Assembly: GCA_006538405.1 (NCBI GenBank)
Contig: BJKQ01000011.1
Coordinates: forward strand, 204,001 to 268,000
Reading direction: 5' to 3'
DNA from: Hansfordia pulvinata
Taxonomy: Eukaryota; Ascomycota; Sordariomycetes; Xylariales
DNA: 64,000 nt
The translations under genes were made by a program, and so were the position numbers. This document shows, one piece after another, positions 35,423-47,054 of the stretch (within the stretch, counting starts at the first letter, position 1; every line of letters starts with the position of its first letter). Below the pieces are notes generated by a model that was given only the letters and a program-made list of their open reading frames with translations, did no database searches and had not been told where the DNA came from.

Positions 35423-37477
35423 TCAACAGGCCGAAGAGACGGCGGAGACGGCGGCGGAGCTGCCGCTGGACAGGCCCCCGGCGGCGGCGGTGACGCTGGA
35501 GCGGTGGTGGTCGAGGAACCACAGGCGCAGGGCGGTCATGACGGTCATGACCTCGAAGCGCTCGCCCATGTCGCCGCGCAGGGCGCTGTTGAGGAAGCGC
35601 AGGCGCAGGGCCTTGGTGAAGCGGGTGCTCTCGTTGTGCGCCCAGATGGCGACGACCTCGTCGTCGTAGTAGTAGGTTGGGGCCGGGGCCGGGCCGGGGT
35701 TGTCGGGAGCGGTGGAGGTGGTGGTGGTGGTGATGCCGGCGACGGCGGCGGCGGCGGCAGTGTTCGCGGCACCTCCCTCTCGCGGTCCGGCTCCGGCTCC
35801 GGCTCCGGAGCCTTTGACGTCTGCGCGCTCGGCGGCGCTGCCATGTCTTTCCCCCCTGCCCCCACTATTCCTGCTCCGCCGCCGCCCCTTTCTCGCCCGC
35901 GCCCTCGTTGTTACCGCCGCCACCGCCGCCGTCTTGCGCCGCTTTTTGGGGAGCTGGGCAGCAGCGGGCTTGCTGTTGCTGCTGGTGCTGTTGATGCTGG
36001 TGCTGGGGCTGGTGATGGTGGTGCTGCCGGCGTCGGCGGCGGACGAGCTTGTAGCCGCCGACGGACCAGCGGGCCAGCCGCTTGACGTCGTCGTCGCGGC
36101 TGCGGCGCCACTCGAACTCCTCGCGGCCGGCGTCCGGGCCTTGGCCCACCTCTATGGAGAAGCGGAAGGATGACGAGGGGGAAGAGGAGGATGACGATGA
36201 TGGCGATGAGGAGGAGGTGTTGGCAGCAGATGGCGATATGGATGACGAGGGGGAGGCTCGTCGGGTCTCGTAGCGCAGGAGCTCGGTTGAGGAGGTTGGC
36301 TGCTGCTGCTGGGTTTCGTCGGAGGGGTTGTCGGGGTGTCCCGGGAGTCCGGGTTGGATGTTGCGGATTTGGGGTTGTTCAGGGAAGCTTGGGTCTTGGT
36401 GGGCAGCGGGGGCAGGGTGATGGCCGTGTCGAAGCTCAGCTTGCTGCTGTGGTGGTGGTGGTGGTGTCCGTGTCCTCCTCCCCCTGAGCCGTGGCCGTGG
36501 TGGTGGTTATGGTTGTGGTGGTGTCCGTGACAGCTGCTGCTGTTGCGGCGTCTGGTGCGGCGGCCCGTGGCCAGCAGGGGCCCCTTGTCGTCGGCGCCGT
36601 CGAACAGCTCGATCTCGGGCTTGCCGGAGAAGCCCGAGTGGGCGCGGACGGCGTAGAGCAGCTCCTTGGGGCTGGAGCCCAGGTGGAAGGTCCGGCTGAA
36701 CTTCCAGCTGAAGTAGGCGTTGAGCTGGGGCGGGAACTTGGAGGGGCCGTTGCCGATGGGCGGGGGGTTGTCTGCGGTGATCGTTTTTGTTGAAGATGGG
36801 ACGGCGAAAGGGGGAGACGAGCACATGCGCTGCGGGTGTGATGGCATAGGTGGCATTGCTTGTGGTGGTGGTGGTGGCGGTGGTTGTTGTTGCTGTTGTT
36901 GTTGCTGTTGTTGCTGCTGTTGTCGTCGATCATGTCGCTGTGCCAGGTGGAAGGCCGGAGGAGACCAGGCGGTGGCGTCGTCGTAGGTCGGGATGGGCTC
37001 GGAGGCGTGGCGGTGCAGGTAGTGGTGCGGGTCGAAGTAGGAGAGGGTGCTTCTTGACGTGTAAGCATGGGTTTGCAACTGTGGGTGACTACGGTACTGT
37101 GGAAGATAAAAGATGAAAAAAGGAGGTCTCTTCTGCTCTGTGTGATCGCTCTGGCTCGGCACGCGACAACGACTGCAGAGGAGTCCAACTGTACGCCATG
37201 TCGCAGGACGGACCTCTCTCCAGTCGCTGGGTTGATGCTTCGCTGTCGCCCCACGCAAGGCCGAGAGTGTTCTGCACTGGTGAGCTCACTTTGCGTCTGC
37301 TGGCGATCCCGGCGTGTCGACCAGCCCCCGGAATGACGTCTGCTTCTGGTGATCTCCATAAGGGGGAGGGAAAGGGGGAAGCGGCGGAGGAGGAGGAGAA
37401 GCCACCGCCGCCGCCGTCCCCGCTATGCCGGCTCCGACGTGATGATGGCCGTGGGCGTCCATTGCCGACTTTCCCAT
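35423..37477 (-). CDS. Tubby-C-terminal-like (LURP-one-like) protein with poly-Q and His-rich inserts
   Basis: The recognisable parts read as a fungal Tubby-C-like beta-barrel: AYFSWKFSRTFHLGSSPKEL, SGKPEIELFDG, FSIEVGQG, EEFEWRRSRDDDVKRLARWS, GGYKLVRR, DDEVVAIWAHN and GERFEVMTVMTALRLWFLDH. Such domains are thought to bind membrane lipids; the cellular role is not known. The main exon begins at 37,096 after a good acceptor. A plausible first exon is 37,290-37,477 (ATG at 37,477), but its phase fits only if one base is missing there too. The frame breaks at 36,333-36,336 (one base short) and once or twice more between about 35,720 and 35,900 in GC-rich simple sequence. Inserts include about 13 consecutive Gln followed by Pro, and a stretch where about half of 30 residues are His. 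It is convergent with the GEF gene. Confidence 0.6.
36437..36530 (-). repeat. His-rich coding insert
   Basis: On the minus strand this reads as runs of CAC/CAT separated by Gly and Asn, giving HGHHHNHNHHHGHG, a Gly linker, then HGHHHHHH. It interrupts the first half of the Tubby-like domain. Such a segment could bind metal, but no test of that is visible in the sequence. Confidence 0.7.
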
Positions 37478-39995
37478 GCTGTTTTTCTTGTGCTGTATCT
37501 GTTGGTCTTGTTGTTGTTGGTCTTGTCGATAGCGTCAGGCTCCCAAAGAACGAAGAGACTGTCGACGCTTTAGTCTGGAAGGAGAATAGGGAGACTGAGA
37601 CTGGGGAACGGGACGGCGAACCCCTCGAGCTTGTCCGGCAAGCAGAGAGGAGAGAAACCAAGAGAGAGCGGGACCAGAAGTAGGGCGCCGCGCGTCGTGC
37701 AGCATGGTCGTCGCCTTTAAATGTCCGCGGACGGGCGCTGTGGTCCTCTTGTCGAGTCTACGAGTCTGCGAGCAGTCCTCTGAGACACAAAAGGGGGGCC
37801 ACGGGAGGGGGATAGGGTTCTGTGACATGGCGTCACTCGGGGCAGGCGGGTGAGACACGGCCCCGGCCCGGCTCTGGAATGCTCTCACGCCCCGACTCTC
37901 CTCAGCCCGTCCAGACCTCTCCTGGAATGCTGCGATGGGTCATGCCCGCGGCGATTCTTCAAGTTGTTCTGCTATGGTGAGTCTTTTCATGGCTGATCTC
38001 CGAGTGAGGCCATCTGCGAGTGGTGGATATCGGCGCCACCAGAGGATGGCGACCTACGAGTTATAGACAGGCCACAGAGTCCATCACCACCAGCATCATG
38101 CCTTGTTGGATGCTCACTCCCCTTGGAGAACGGGATTATTTCTGTGGACAACTGATCAGCCACTTAAGGGAGAGCGACGACTTTGTGAGTCCTGCACAGA
38201 GATGATCAATAAAGGACCACACAAGAGTGTCTTGGCGTTCGTCCTGTGATCGTCTAGAAAGGCAGCGAAGACAAGGAAGAAAGAGAAGAAGTCTCTCCAC
38301 CGTCTTCATCGGGCTCAACTGTGATGATCGCCGTCTTCATGGCTTTTGACGACACAAGCCGGGCGGACTCTCGAACTTGGGGCTCCGTTGCGGAATCAGG
38401 CGCGTCCTGGCATTGCGATGAAGCAACCCCCAAGACACTCGGGACGTTCTAGACTCTCGAATGACCACCATGGGGGCGATAGAGCACCAGACCCAGGAGA
38501 CGGAAGAGTTATCACACGATAGAGGTAGTCGGGGTTTGTCCGGCGGCGGCGGCGAGCGCGGCTACCGGCTCGCTCGCTGCTGTGTGTTGACTTAGATGGT
38601 ACGCTAAGATAATCACCCTTGAGACAACTTTTCTGGTTTCTCTCTCTCTCCTTGCAGACAGAAAGACAGACAGACGGGGAGGGCGGCGAGGGAAGCAAGC
38701 AGGCGAGCTTTCGGTTGGAGTTGCTCTGCTGCCGGTTCGGGTCGCGGCACACGGCCTGTCTCAGGAGAAGAGAAGAAGAAGTAGAAAAGGAGGGAACTTT
38801 GGTGGATGAGAGGAGGGGCCGTGTCTCAGATCGCGCCGTCTGTCACTTTGCATCTGCACTTTGCATCTGAGCACATGACCAAGACGTGATGCAAGCTCTC
38901 TGGGGGAGTCCGCAACGGGGCCCGGAAGCATCGTTCCGGGCGTCACAATGTGCGTGCTCTCTCTCGGATGCTCTCCTGGAGGCTGTCTGGAGGCTATCTG
39001 GTCTTGATGATGATGATGATGATGTAGTATTATGAGGAGTGTCTGTTGGTGTGGCCGTATGGTGGATGGGATGGGCCAAGAGACCCTAGCATACGTTTAT
39101 GTGCCCGAGGGTCCAGAGGGCGTCTCGTGGTAGTGGCTGGCCTCCACCAGTTGCCAACCGCACCTGGTCCTTCCACTTATTGATAAAGGCAGTCTTCCGG
39201 TTTCTTTCTTGCCAAGTGAGAATCTGGCCCCTTTCCGGCTTACCGCCCGGAATGTACGGTGAACGTATCGACCTGGCCAGGGTGCCTCGTGTTGGTTCTC
39301 TCGTTATTACACCGCCCGTTCGACGCAGCCTTGCCGCCAATGATGATCATCTTCAGCGGGGCTTGAAGGCAGTCAGGATCTGCTGTCGTGGGGTGGCAGT
39401 TGCTGCAGAACCCCCCTGGCACTGCGGCGACAGCTTCCTCGCTCAGGTTGGCGCTAATTGTTTTCCCCCTCCCCCGACTCGGGTGAGGCTGGCTCGTCGA
39501 CTCCAAGACGACAAGGGGACCCGGCGGTTAATCCCAGCAACCAGATCGCGGAATGGCCGACGGGCGGGAAACGGTGGGTACGCGGGGTGTCATGCAAAGC
39601 GGGCCGCCCCGATGCCGTGCGTCTGCAGACTCGTCCGTGTGCGTCTGCAGACTCGTTCGAGTGCGGAGATTGGGAGGTCGATGCTCAAGATATCAGGCCA
39701 ATCTCATCGAATCATTAGTCGCCCGAGGAGCGGCGCCTTCTGATGAGTATAGGGGTATATATAGGTATATATATATATTAGTTAGCAGAGGGGGACGGTG
39801 TGAGCATTCGCCAGCCTGATGAGCCTGGAGAGGGGTGTCCTTCACTCCTCGGTCTCTTCGATACTTCCCCCGTCTCCTCGATCCTTCCTTCACTCCTCGA
39901 TACTTGTCACTTCTAAATCGCTCTGATTCGGAGCAGCCTGCGTCCACACCATATTCATCCATCGGCGGGCGGGCGAATCAGGCGCGGCAGCAACC
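37478..39995. other. Divergent spacer, Tubby-like gene to ankyrin-CorA gene
   Basis: Both promoters should lie here. It contains a GAT/ATG trinucleotide run at about 39,003-39,023 and a TATATA-rich patch at about 39,757-39,780, some 230 bases before the ankyrin-CorA start. That patch could serve as its TATA region. No coding region is supported. Confidence 0.5.
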
Positions 39996-42900
39996 ATGGA
40001 TTCCGACACTCCCGGCGAGTTGGACGAGATGAATTCCCGCGTCCCCCAAAGCATCCCCGACCGCACGAGCAACTCCCCAAGTGACAGAGACGGCCGATCC
40101 TCGACAACGTCCGTGGATTCTGCTGTTCCGGTTCGTTCCGATGCTGTCGGAGCTGTCGGGGGCGGCGAGTCGGCAAAGGCCAGAGCCACCCTCAAAGATT
40201 ACCCAGATATCTCAGGGGCTGACCTCGAGCGTTTGCTGACCGACGCCTTGAAGCCTGACCATCAAAGAAGGGAAGAAGGTATCGGCGCACTCGATATCGA
40301 CGCAGACGATGTCAAGTCGTTCCTGAAGAGCATTACTGTCTCTGACGCCCATGGAAGAGGCTCTCCTTGCAACTTCTCTCACGTCCTAGATCAGGCCGTG
40401 TTGATCCACTGGCACGGTGGGGGTCCAGTCCTTTTTAGAAGACACTGGTCTTCCCCACCCGTCCAATTCGACATCGCAACACTCCTCATAGACAAAGGAG
40501 TTGTCCCCAGCAACCCCGAATCATACTTTCGATCACTGCGGCTTTTCGTTGGATGTGGTAGGACAGAGGTCCTCGAGTCCCTCCTTTCACCGGCGGTGAA
40601 GGCAAAGGTCGTTACCAACGTCGACTTTGGCCCGCTACTCTACAAAGCTGTGGTCCAAATCGATGTTCAGTCATTAAAAGTGTTGATCCGTGCGGGCGCT
40701 TCTCTACACGCATCAGCCGTCGAAGGTCCTATCTTGGACGCTATTGACAGGTTCGGGCTCGCCTTCATGTGGCTCTCTGACAAGTCTGACCCCGTCCTCC
40801 GCATGGAGCTCAACCACACCGTCGCCACCAAATTGATCCCCACACTATCTCTCCTACTCGACACGATAGAAGGAGATGATGGCAAAGGCGGGCCGCTGCG
40901 AATTCCCATTGGTTCCACCGTTCTCCATAGCATCGCCAGCATGGAAGAATATCTCCTCGAGGGCCAAGCCCACCGGGTTCTCGAGCTCATTCTTCGAGGG
41001 ACATGTCCAGAAGACATGGACATCAAGGATGAGCTCGGGCGTACCCCGCTTCACCGAGCGGCGGCACTGGGGCACCTGGCATCCGTTCGGCTGCTCATGG
41101 AACATGGAGCAGACGCAAACGTCATTAATTTCGACAACAGACTCCCGCTTCAACTCGCCGCACAAGGTGGGCATGCAGAGGTAGCACGATTGCTCGCACC
41201 GGTCACTCACTGTTGCCCTGCGGTGGATGCGCCCGCTTGGAGGATGATCTTGGGCGACACCAACTGTCATCTCCAGATCTCCAGGGCTCGCAGCCCTCGC
41301 GCTGTGCGGTATCTAGGCCCGTACTACACGCGTCGCGGTAATCTTCTGGTCAGTTGCAACAGGTACTTCTCTCACAGAGACGTCAAACGCCCTCGAATGC
41401 TGTGAGTTTGTGAAGCGCTTCCCTTACTTCGTTGATGCAAAAAGCTCACCCAATTCATTGTGACGTTATGACAGCGCGGTTTCTCTTGCCAATCGCGTAT
41501 CATCTCCCACCGGACTGACTTGTCGCTGGCTAATTCCCCACCGGGATTCGTTAGAACGTGTGTGGGTAGGAGAAGAGCGTCATGAAATCCCCACAGCAAT
41601 GCCCGCAGTTGGCAAATACAACTTGCGTACGTCCTTATAGCCGTACTTCGTCCTGAAGGGGAATCATACTGAACTCTCTCTCCAGGTTCACTGGAGTGCA
41701 CTTTCCACGTCCATACTTTCCATATTCCAGGTAACGAGGAAAACCAATGGCCCAGTGTGTCAGAGACCGTCTTTCTGGAGGAGAAAGGGTTCATTAAGAG
41801 CCATGTACTACTCTGGATTCTCTGGCCAAGGCAACCGCACCCGAGAGGTCAAACATACGGAGGAGAGCAAGGAAGACCGCCCGGATCACCGCACTTCAGA
41901 TGGACATCTGAGGGGTTCATCAGCACTTCCGACGTTGCTTGTGTGCCGGACAGAGCCACCGTCCTGTTCAGCCCCTTGGTGACGAAGATTGTGAAGGAGT
42001 GGAGAGTCACTCTGTCCGCCGTGACCACGCGCCTTTCATCAATGGCAAGTGCACCTCCGACGTAGCTGATACACCGAAATCTGTGCTGACGGACCCAAAA
42101 TAGCGAACCAAGTTGCTCAAGGCCAACGGGAAGGACCCGCGTTTGATCCGAGAAATGCTCCAGGATGAACAGCTGTACGACATCTTGAAAAGCATCCACG
42201 ACACCCAAATCGAGAAAATTAGGGAATTTGAGAGCCGCTGCAAGAACGAGAAGTGGAGAGCCGTGCTCCAGGAGGGCACCGATGATGAGTTGCTGCATGA
42301 CTTAGAGCTGTTCGTTAAGGAGATTGCCGTGTTGGAGGGCGAGTACACAAAAGGAATCAAGACCATCATGGAGCAGTCTCGGAGCCTGATTCAACTGGTA
42401 GGCATTATCACAGCATCTCATTGTCTGCCAGCCGGCTAACACACCAGCAGGAGTTCAACCTCGTCTCCATTTCCGAGGCGCAAAGGGCCACGTCAATGAA
42501 CAAGAGCATGAAGCGCCTAAGCTGGATCACAGTGAGTCGTCTGCAGGCCCCGTGTTGTGTATTGTGTCCATCGCTAACTCTAGCAGTTTGTCTTTCTCCC
42601 GCTCATGTTTATCTCGGTAACGCCCCTCCCCTTGAGTCTTTGACTGTCGGGTCCAAGCCTAGGCTAATCCATACACAGAGTCTATTCGGGATGAATATCG
42701 ACGTGCTGGCCGACAACCCGGCATGGTGGCTGTATGCCCCAGTGGCGGCCGGCACATCACTGCTGACTCTTGTTGTATGGTTGGCTTTCAAGTATAGCAA
42801 CAACGTGAGTTCAAACCCCGAGTTCCTCATCTCGACAGGCCCTTGGCGAAATCGCCGTGTTTCTGATAGAAGACAAAGTTGGAGGCCCGTATAGAAAGAG

Positions 42901-43237
42901 CCTTCAGTCGCTTCCTGGGGAGGCGGGACTCGTCAGATGTTGAGAAAGGACCGCAGGACTCTTCAGGCAATGATGAGGGAAAGCTTTCACGATACAACAA
43001 CGTGAGTCCAAACCCCGAGTTTCTCATCTCTGGAGGCCCTTGGCTAAATCGCCGTGTTGCTAATAAAACACAAAGTTGAAGGCTGGTGTCGAGAGTGCGT
43101 TCAGTCGCTTCTTCGGGAGGCAGGACTCGTCAGATGTTGGGAAAGGACCGCAGGACTCTTCAGCCGACGATGAGGGAAAGCCTGCGCGATGGAAGAAGAC
43201 TTTAAAGTTCCCGTCGATCGGCAAGAAACGGTCATGA
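39996..43237 (+). CDS. Ankyrin-repeat / CorA-like Mg2+ transporter fusion
   Basis: Nine exons join in frame: 39,996-41,401; 41,475-41,626; 41,686-42,044; 42,104-42,397; 42,451-42,531; 42,587-42,616; 42,679-42,804; 42,879-43,001; 43,076-43,237. The product is about 910 residues. The N-terminal half carries at least two clear ankyrin repeats (residues about 345-405: DELGRTPLHRAAALGHLASV, then NRLPLQLAAQGGHAEVARLL) and weaker ones before. The C-terminal part is CorA-like: a long helical stalk (RTKLLKANGKDPRLIREMLQ), transmembrane helix 1 (FVFLPLMFIS) running into the signature SLFGMN, and helix 2 (PVAAGTSLLTLVVWLAF). GMN is the selectivity motif of CorA channels, so Mg2+ or another divalent ion is the likely cargo. 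The tail after helix 2 comes from two copies of one exon. The frame is intact. The intron after 42,044 uses GC-AG. Confidence 0.88.
42045..42103 (+). other. GC-AG intron in the ankyrin-CorA gene
   Basis: The donor reads ATG|GCAAGT and the acceptor AAAATAG|CGA. Removing these 59 bases keeps the frame and joins TTRLSSM to RTKLLKANG, which matches the continuous stalk helix expected. No GT donor nearby gives an open frame. GC-AG introns are a small minority in fungi. Confidence 0.75.
42805..43237 (+). repeat. Tandem intron-plus-exon duplication in the ankyrin-CorA gene
   Basis: Unit 1 is the 74-base intron 42,805-42,878 with exon 42,879-43,001. Unit 2 is the 74-base intron 43,002-43,075 with the start of exon 43,076-43,237. 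The two introns match at about 63 of 74 positions and the exons at about 100 of 123 by eye. Both introns are phase 0 and keep the GTGAGT donor and CAAAG acceptor. The encoded tails share SAFSRF/RAFSRF, DSSDV, KGPQDSS and DEGK. Confidence 0.9.
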
Positions 43238-43628
43238 TCACGGGTCATCCGCTGTTGGGTTCAGCCTGACTTAGCAGACAGGATTGAGCCACTTTGCTGA
43301 GTTCAAGCCGTAACCGTCGCTTTCATGATAACTCTTGACCTTAAGTAGTAAGCGATCGTGCTTGCCATTACTTTGATCCATGTCTGCTTTCCGACCTTTG
43401 CCTGCATTCGTACCTAATGTAAGTAGAACTTCTGAGTCTCACACAAGGGCCCCATCAAAATGACTGGCCCGCCTTTCACTGACTGGCCCCTTTTCCTCCT
43501 GCCACGTTCTGTTCGCTGCCAATGCAAGGCGATACTTTCTTCACCTCAGTCACATTCACCTTTCTCTTTAACTCGAAGCCTAGAGAAGATACCCGACCAG
43601 ACATCTTCGCCCCTACTCCCATCATCCA
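43238..43628. other. Spacer between convergent ankyrin-CorA and low-complexity genes
   Basis: It holds two 3' ends. Nothing else is seen. Confidence 0.6.
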
Positions 43629-45961
43629 TCATCGGATCCCCGACGCAACGAAGCGCCGTCTGAGCCCGGACACATCGTGAAGCCGGTCCGTCTCGACAAA
43701 AAAGTTGGCCCCAGCGGCGAGGCGCGTCTGGCCCCCTTTTCCGTTCCCTTTCCCCTCTTCATATCCCTGATCCTTTGCCTCTCCTCTTCCTTTGGCCACC
43801 ACTGCAACCTCTTCTCCCTCGCCTCCTTCTCCCGGGGCAAGGGTGGACATGCGCACCAGGAGCGCCATGACGAAGACCTCGGGGGGGATGGAGCGGCGCG
43901 GCATACGCGCGTAGACACCCGAGGACGAAAAGGAGGAGGAGGGAGCCCACGGTCGCCCAGACCCCGAGGACCCGATGACCGGCAGCAGCCACATGTACGT
44001 CCCGGGCTCCTCGACCGGGGGCGCCCGCGACGAGAAGCACGCGCGCAGCGGCAGGTTGTCGATCAGCTCCTCGTAGTCGGCCCACAGGCGGTCGTCCCAC
44101 GGGATCGTCGAGGGTTGGCGGCGGTGGCGGCGGCGGTGGCTGTAGAGACAGCAGTGACGGCAGCGCTTGGCTGGGACGAAGTGCCAGTGGGAGCCGAGGC
44201 GGAGACGCAAGCGAGGCGTTCCTTATTCTTGCTCTTCTCCTTCTCCTTCCTCTCCTTCTTCTTCTTCTGCTTCTCCTGCTTCTTCTTCTTCTCTTTCTTC
44301 TGCTCTCCAGCCCTGCCTCGCTTCTCGCGCACAGCCTCCTCGAGCTCCAGACGCCGACTGCTGAGCAGTGCCCCGACGCGCTCGATCTCGGCCTCAACGG
44401 CGCGCGACTCCGGGTGTGCCTCGGCGGCGGCGAACTCCTTCTTCGTCCGCAGCGGCGACAGCTGGTGCGCCTCGGCCTCGGCCCAAGCCGTCTCCCCGCC
44501 GCTGTTGTTTACCCTGCCGCTCGGCTTCAGCGGCCGCTTGTAGATCGCGCCGTCGCCCGGCCGGCACACCTTGGCCGCGTGGCGGGGCAGCTCGAGCTCC
44601 TGCGCCGCGGCGAGCGCGCGCTGCAGGCGGGCCGACTCGGCCTTGAGCTCCTTGACTGCGGCCCTGGCGCTGGCTGTCATCTCGTCGTCGTCGTCGTGGC
44701 TGTCGCTGGTACTGTCGCTGCTGGTGTCGTCGGTGCCGTCGTTGTTGTTCTCATCAGAATCGTCGTCGTGCATGTGGCAGTCGTCGTCCGAGAGAGCGCC
44801 AGAGCCCAACAGCCCTCCACCTCCACCTCCACCTCCACCGCCCGAGCCCGACCCGAAAGCCGGCGGCTGAGACGCCATGACATAGCCGCCGGATCCCGAG
44901 CCACCAGCAGCAGCGGCGCCGGCACCGGCGTCCCGTCGCTCGCGGGCGCGGCACACCGCGGCCCACGACGCGGCCCAGTCGAAGCCTCCTCCTCCAACCC
45001 CGTCCACATCATCATCACCGCCAGCAGCAGCGATGCGCGTGTCGGGGACGTACGTGACGCGCAGCTCCGCGTCGTCGACGGCGCCGACCTGCGCGAGCAC
45101 GGCTCACAGGGGCTCGAAGATCTGCTCCGCCGAGGGGGGCAGCTTGCCCAGGCGAGGGCGGCGGTTGTGCTTCTTCTGATGTTGCTTGTGCTTGTCATCT
45201 CCGTATCCGTCTTCATCTCCATCACCGCCACCACCATCTTCCCTATAGTCTGTGCAGTCGTCATCGTCGTCGGTACCGCTATCGTCCGCGCCGAAAGCCT
45301 CGAAGCTCACCGCCTCCAGGCGCGCCGCGAGCTGCAGCGCGGCCACGTGGCGGAACTCGGCGGCCGAGAAGAGCGCGCCGGCCGCAGTGGTGGTGGTGGT
45401 GGTGGTGTTCGCGGTCGCTCTGCCGCTGCTTCTGCTTCTGCCTCCACCCGGTGTCGCGAGTGATGCTGCCACTACCGCCGAAGAGGAAGAAGAAGAAGGG
45501 CGCGAGTAGGAGGAGGACGAGGCGAAGACTGTAGACTGCGGCGGCGCGACGCTCGTTAGGGCCTCCCAGGCCTGCCCCGCCAGCTTGAGGAACCCCTCCG
45601 CGCGCACGGCCGCCACGACGAGCTCCTTGCGGCCCGAGACGGAGAGGCCCGTCGCCCGCAGGACCGCGGCCGTGGCCTTCGCGTGGTCCGTCTTTGGCTG
45701 GTGCTGCTGCTGCTGCTTCTTCTTCTTCTTCTTCTGCGCGTCCTGGGCTGCCAGGTGCTGGCGCAGGCGCGCCTCTGACTCGCGGAGCATCATCTGGAAA
45801 TGCGAATCGATGTCGCCGGAGGTCGTTGCGTATGGCTGGCTGCTGCTGCTGCTGCTGCTACTGCCTTTGTCGGTCGCCTTGCCCTGGCTTCTGGCTCTCT
45901 TCTTGCCGATGCCGCCCTCGTGGGCGGGATTCTTCGCGACGGGTGGCGTGTTGCCTTGCAT
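43629..45961 (-). CDS. Low-complexity Ser/Asp/Lys-rich protein, interrupted frame
   Basis: I do not recognise a family. The first part (ATG at 45,961, MQGNTPPVAKNPAHEGGIGK) has a nuclear-type basic patch, a poly-Ser run, a Lys/Gln run and a folded-looking segment (KATAAVLRATGLSVSGRKEL). It ends at an in-frame TGA (45,104-45,106) right after EQIFEPL. The same frame stays open downstream for more than 300 codons, without a nearby ATG, reading VGAVDDAELRVTYVPD, an acidic stretch, a coiled-coil Lys/Glu-rich region, then after a second break at about 44,112-44,114 (one base short) STIPWDDRLWADYEELIDNL and GTYMWLLPVIG. The last pieces look like globular conserved sequence, so I read this as one gene of about 775 codons. 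Alternatively it is two genes, or a decaying one. Confidence 0.5.
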
Positions 45962-47054
45962 GGCGGGATTCGGACAACCGAGGGGGGTTGATCAGACGGT
46001 TTTCTTGCTGATGGGTTGTTGTTCTTCGCGGTGTTTGCTCATGGTTCTTGTCAGGTCTGGGAAGTTGACGGCTGCCTTTACCAAGGAGGGGAGAGACGCC
46101 GGCAGAGGTGCAGGCAAGGTGAAAGGAGATGCAGGTGATAACAGGTGAGCTTGGTGAACAGAAATGATAATGTGCTGGAAGCAGACAACAATAGGATTGT
46201 AAGCACCATTATAACAAGAGTCTCCCTGCGACGTTGTTCCAGTAAATATTGCCCTGAAAACGGAAGAGACCCGAGCTATGCTCAACGCGTATTGGTCTTA
46301 AGGCTTGCTATTTAATGGGACACGGCGTCTGGTTGAGTTGGTGTATAAGTGAATGGCTGAAGGCCATTTGCATACTCAAGGCAGGCAACCATGGACATTT
46401 CTTGTACAAATCAGACAATAAAAATTTGCGCGAGCGATCGAAACAATACGAAAGTCTGATCTCGGACCTCTCAAGCCAGAGAAACGTGGTCGTTTTCGTG
46501 CCGACCGCTCGCTTCGCAATAATGATTTTATCCATTCCATTGAAATATGCGGGATATGTATATCTATGTACACAGACAGGCAAGGAGTTATGTACAGAGG
46601 TTGAGTTCGATCGTTCGAGTCTGCTTGCGTAACTGGAGGCACCAACGCTTTCGTGTCGCGCTGGCGGGAGGCGGTCGACGTGTCGAGCGCATCTGACAGT
46701 ATGTAGAACCTGTGAATAATGTATACATCGCCCCTTTCCAAGTCTTCGAGCGCCTCAACTCTGATGACACGGCTATCATCAGTGCCACAACATGCCTGCA
46801 TGCAAACATGTGCTGTGCCCATGCTATCTAAGCAGTATCCGTTTTCGCCGTGCCAAAACCCAGGAAACCCAAACAAACGAGATCAGAGCCCAGACGTGGG
46901 CAGATAGCAAAACAATAACGCACGAACGCCAGGTGGAATGATATTGCGAGGTGGAGGGAAACCTGGCGCTGCAAGGAGAAAGTCTGAACTCATGGTCCTC
47001 ATCTGATCGCATCGTGACCGTGATCATGACGTCGTCTTTTGTCGACCCAACACT
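45962..47054. other. Spacer between two minus-strand genes
   Basis: It should carry the promoter of the low-complexity gene and the 3' end of the NIPA-type gene. It is somewhat more AT-rich at 46,150-46,600. Open frames here are short and overlapping. Confidence 0.55.

Noticed and set aside
45088..45106. A 19-base intron that would remove the in-frame TGA
   Set aside because: GTGAGC...GCAG fits donor and acceptor words, but the length is far below the minimum for splicing.
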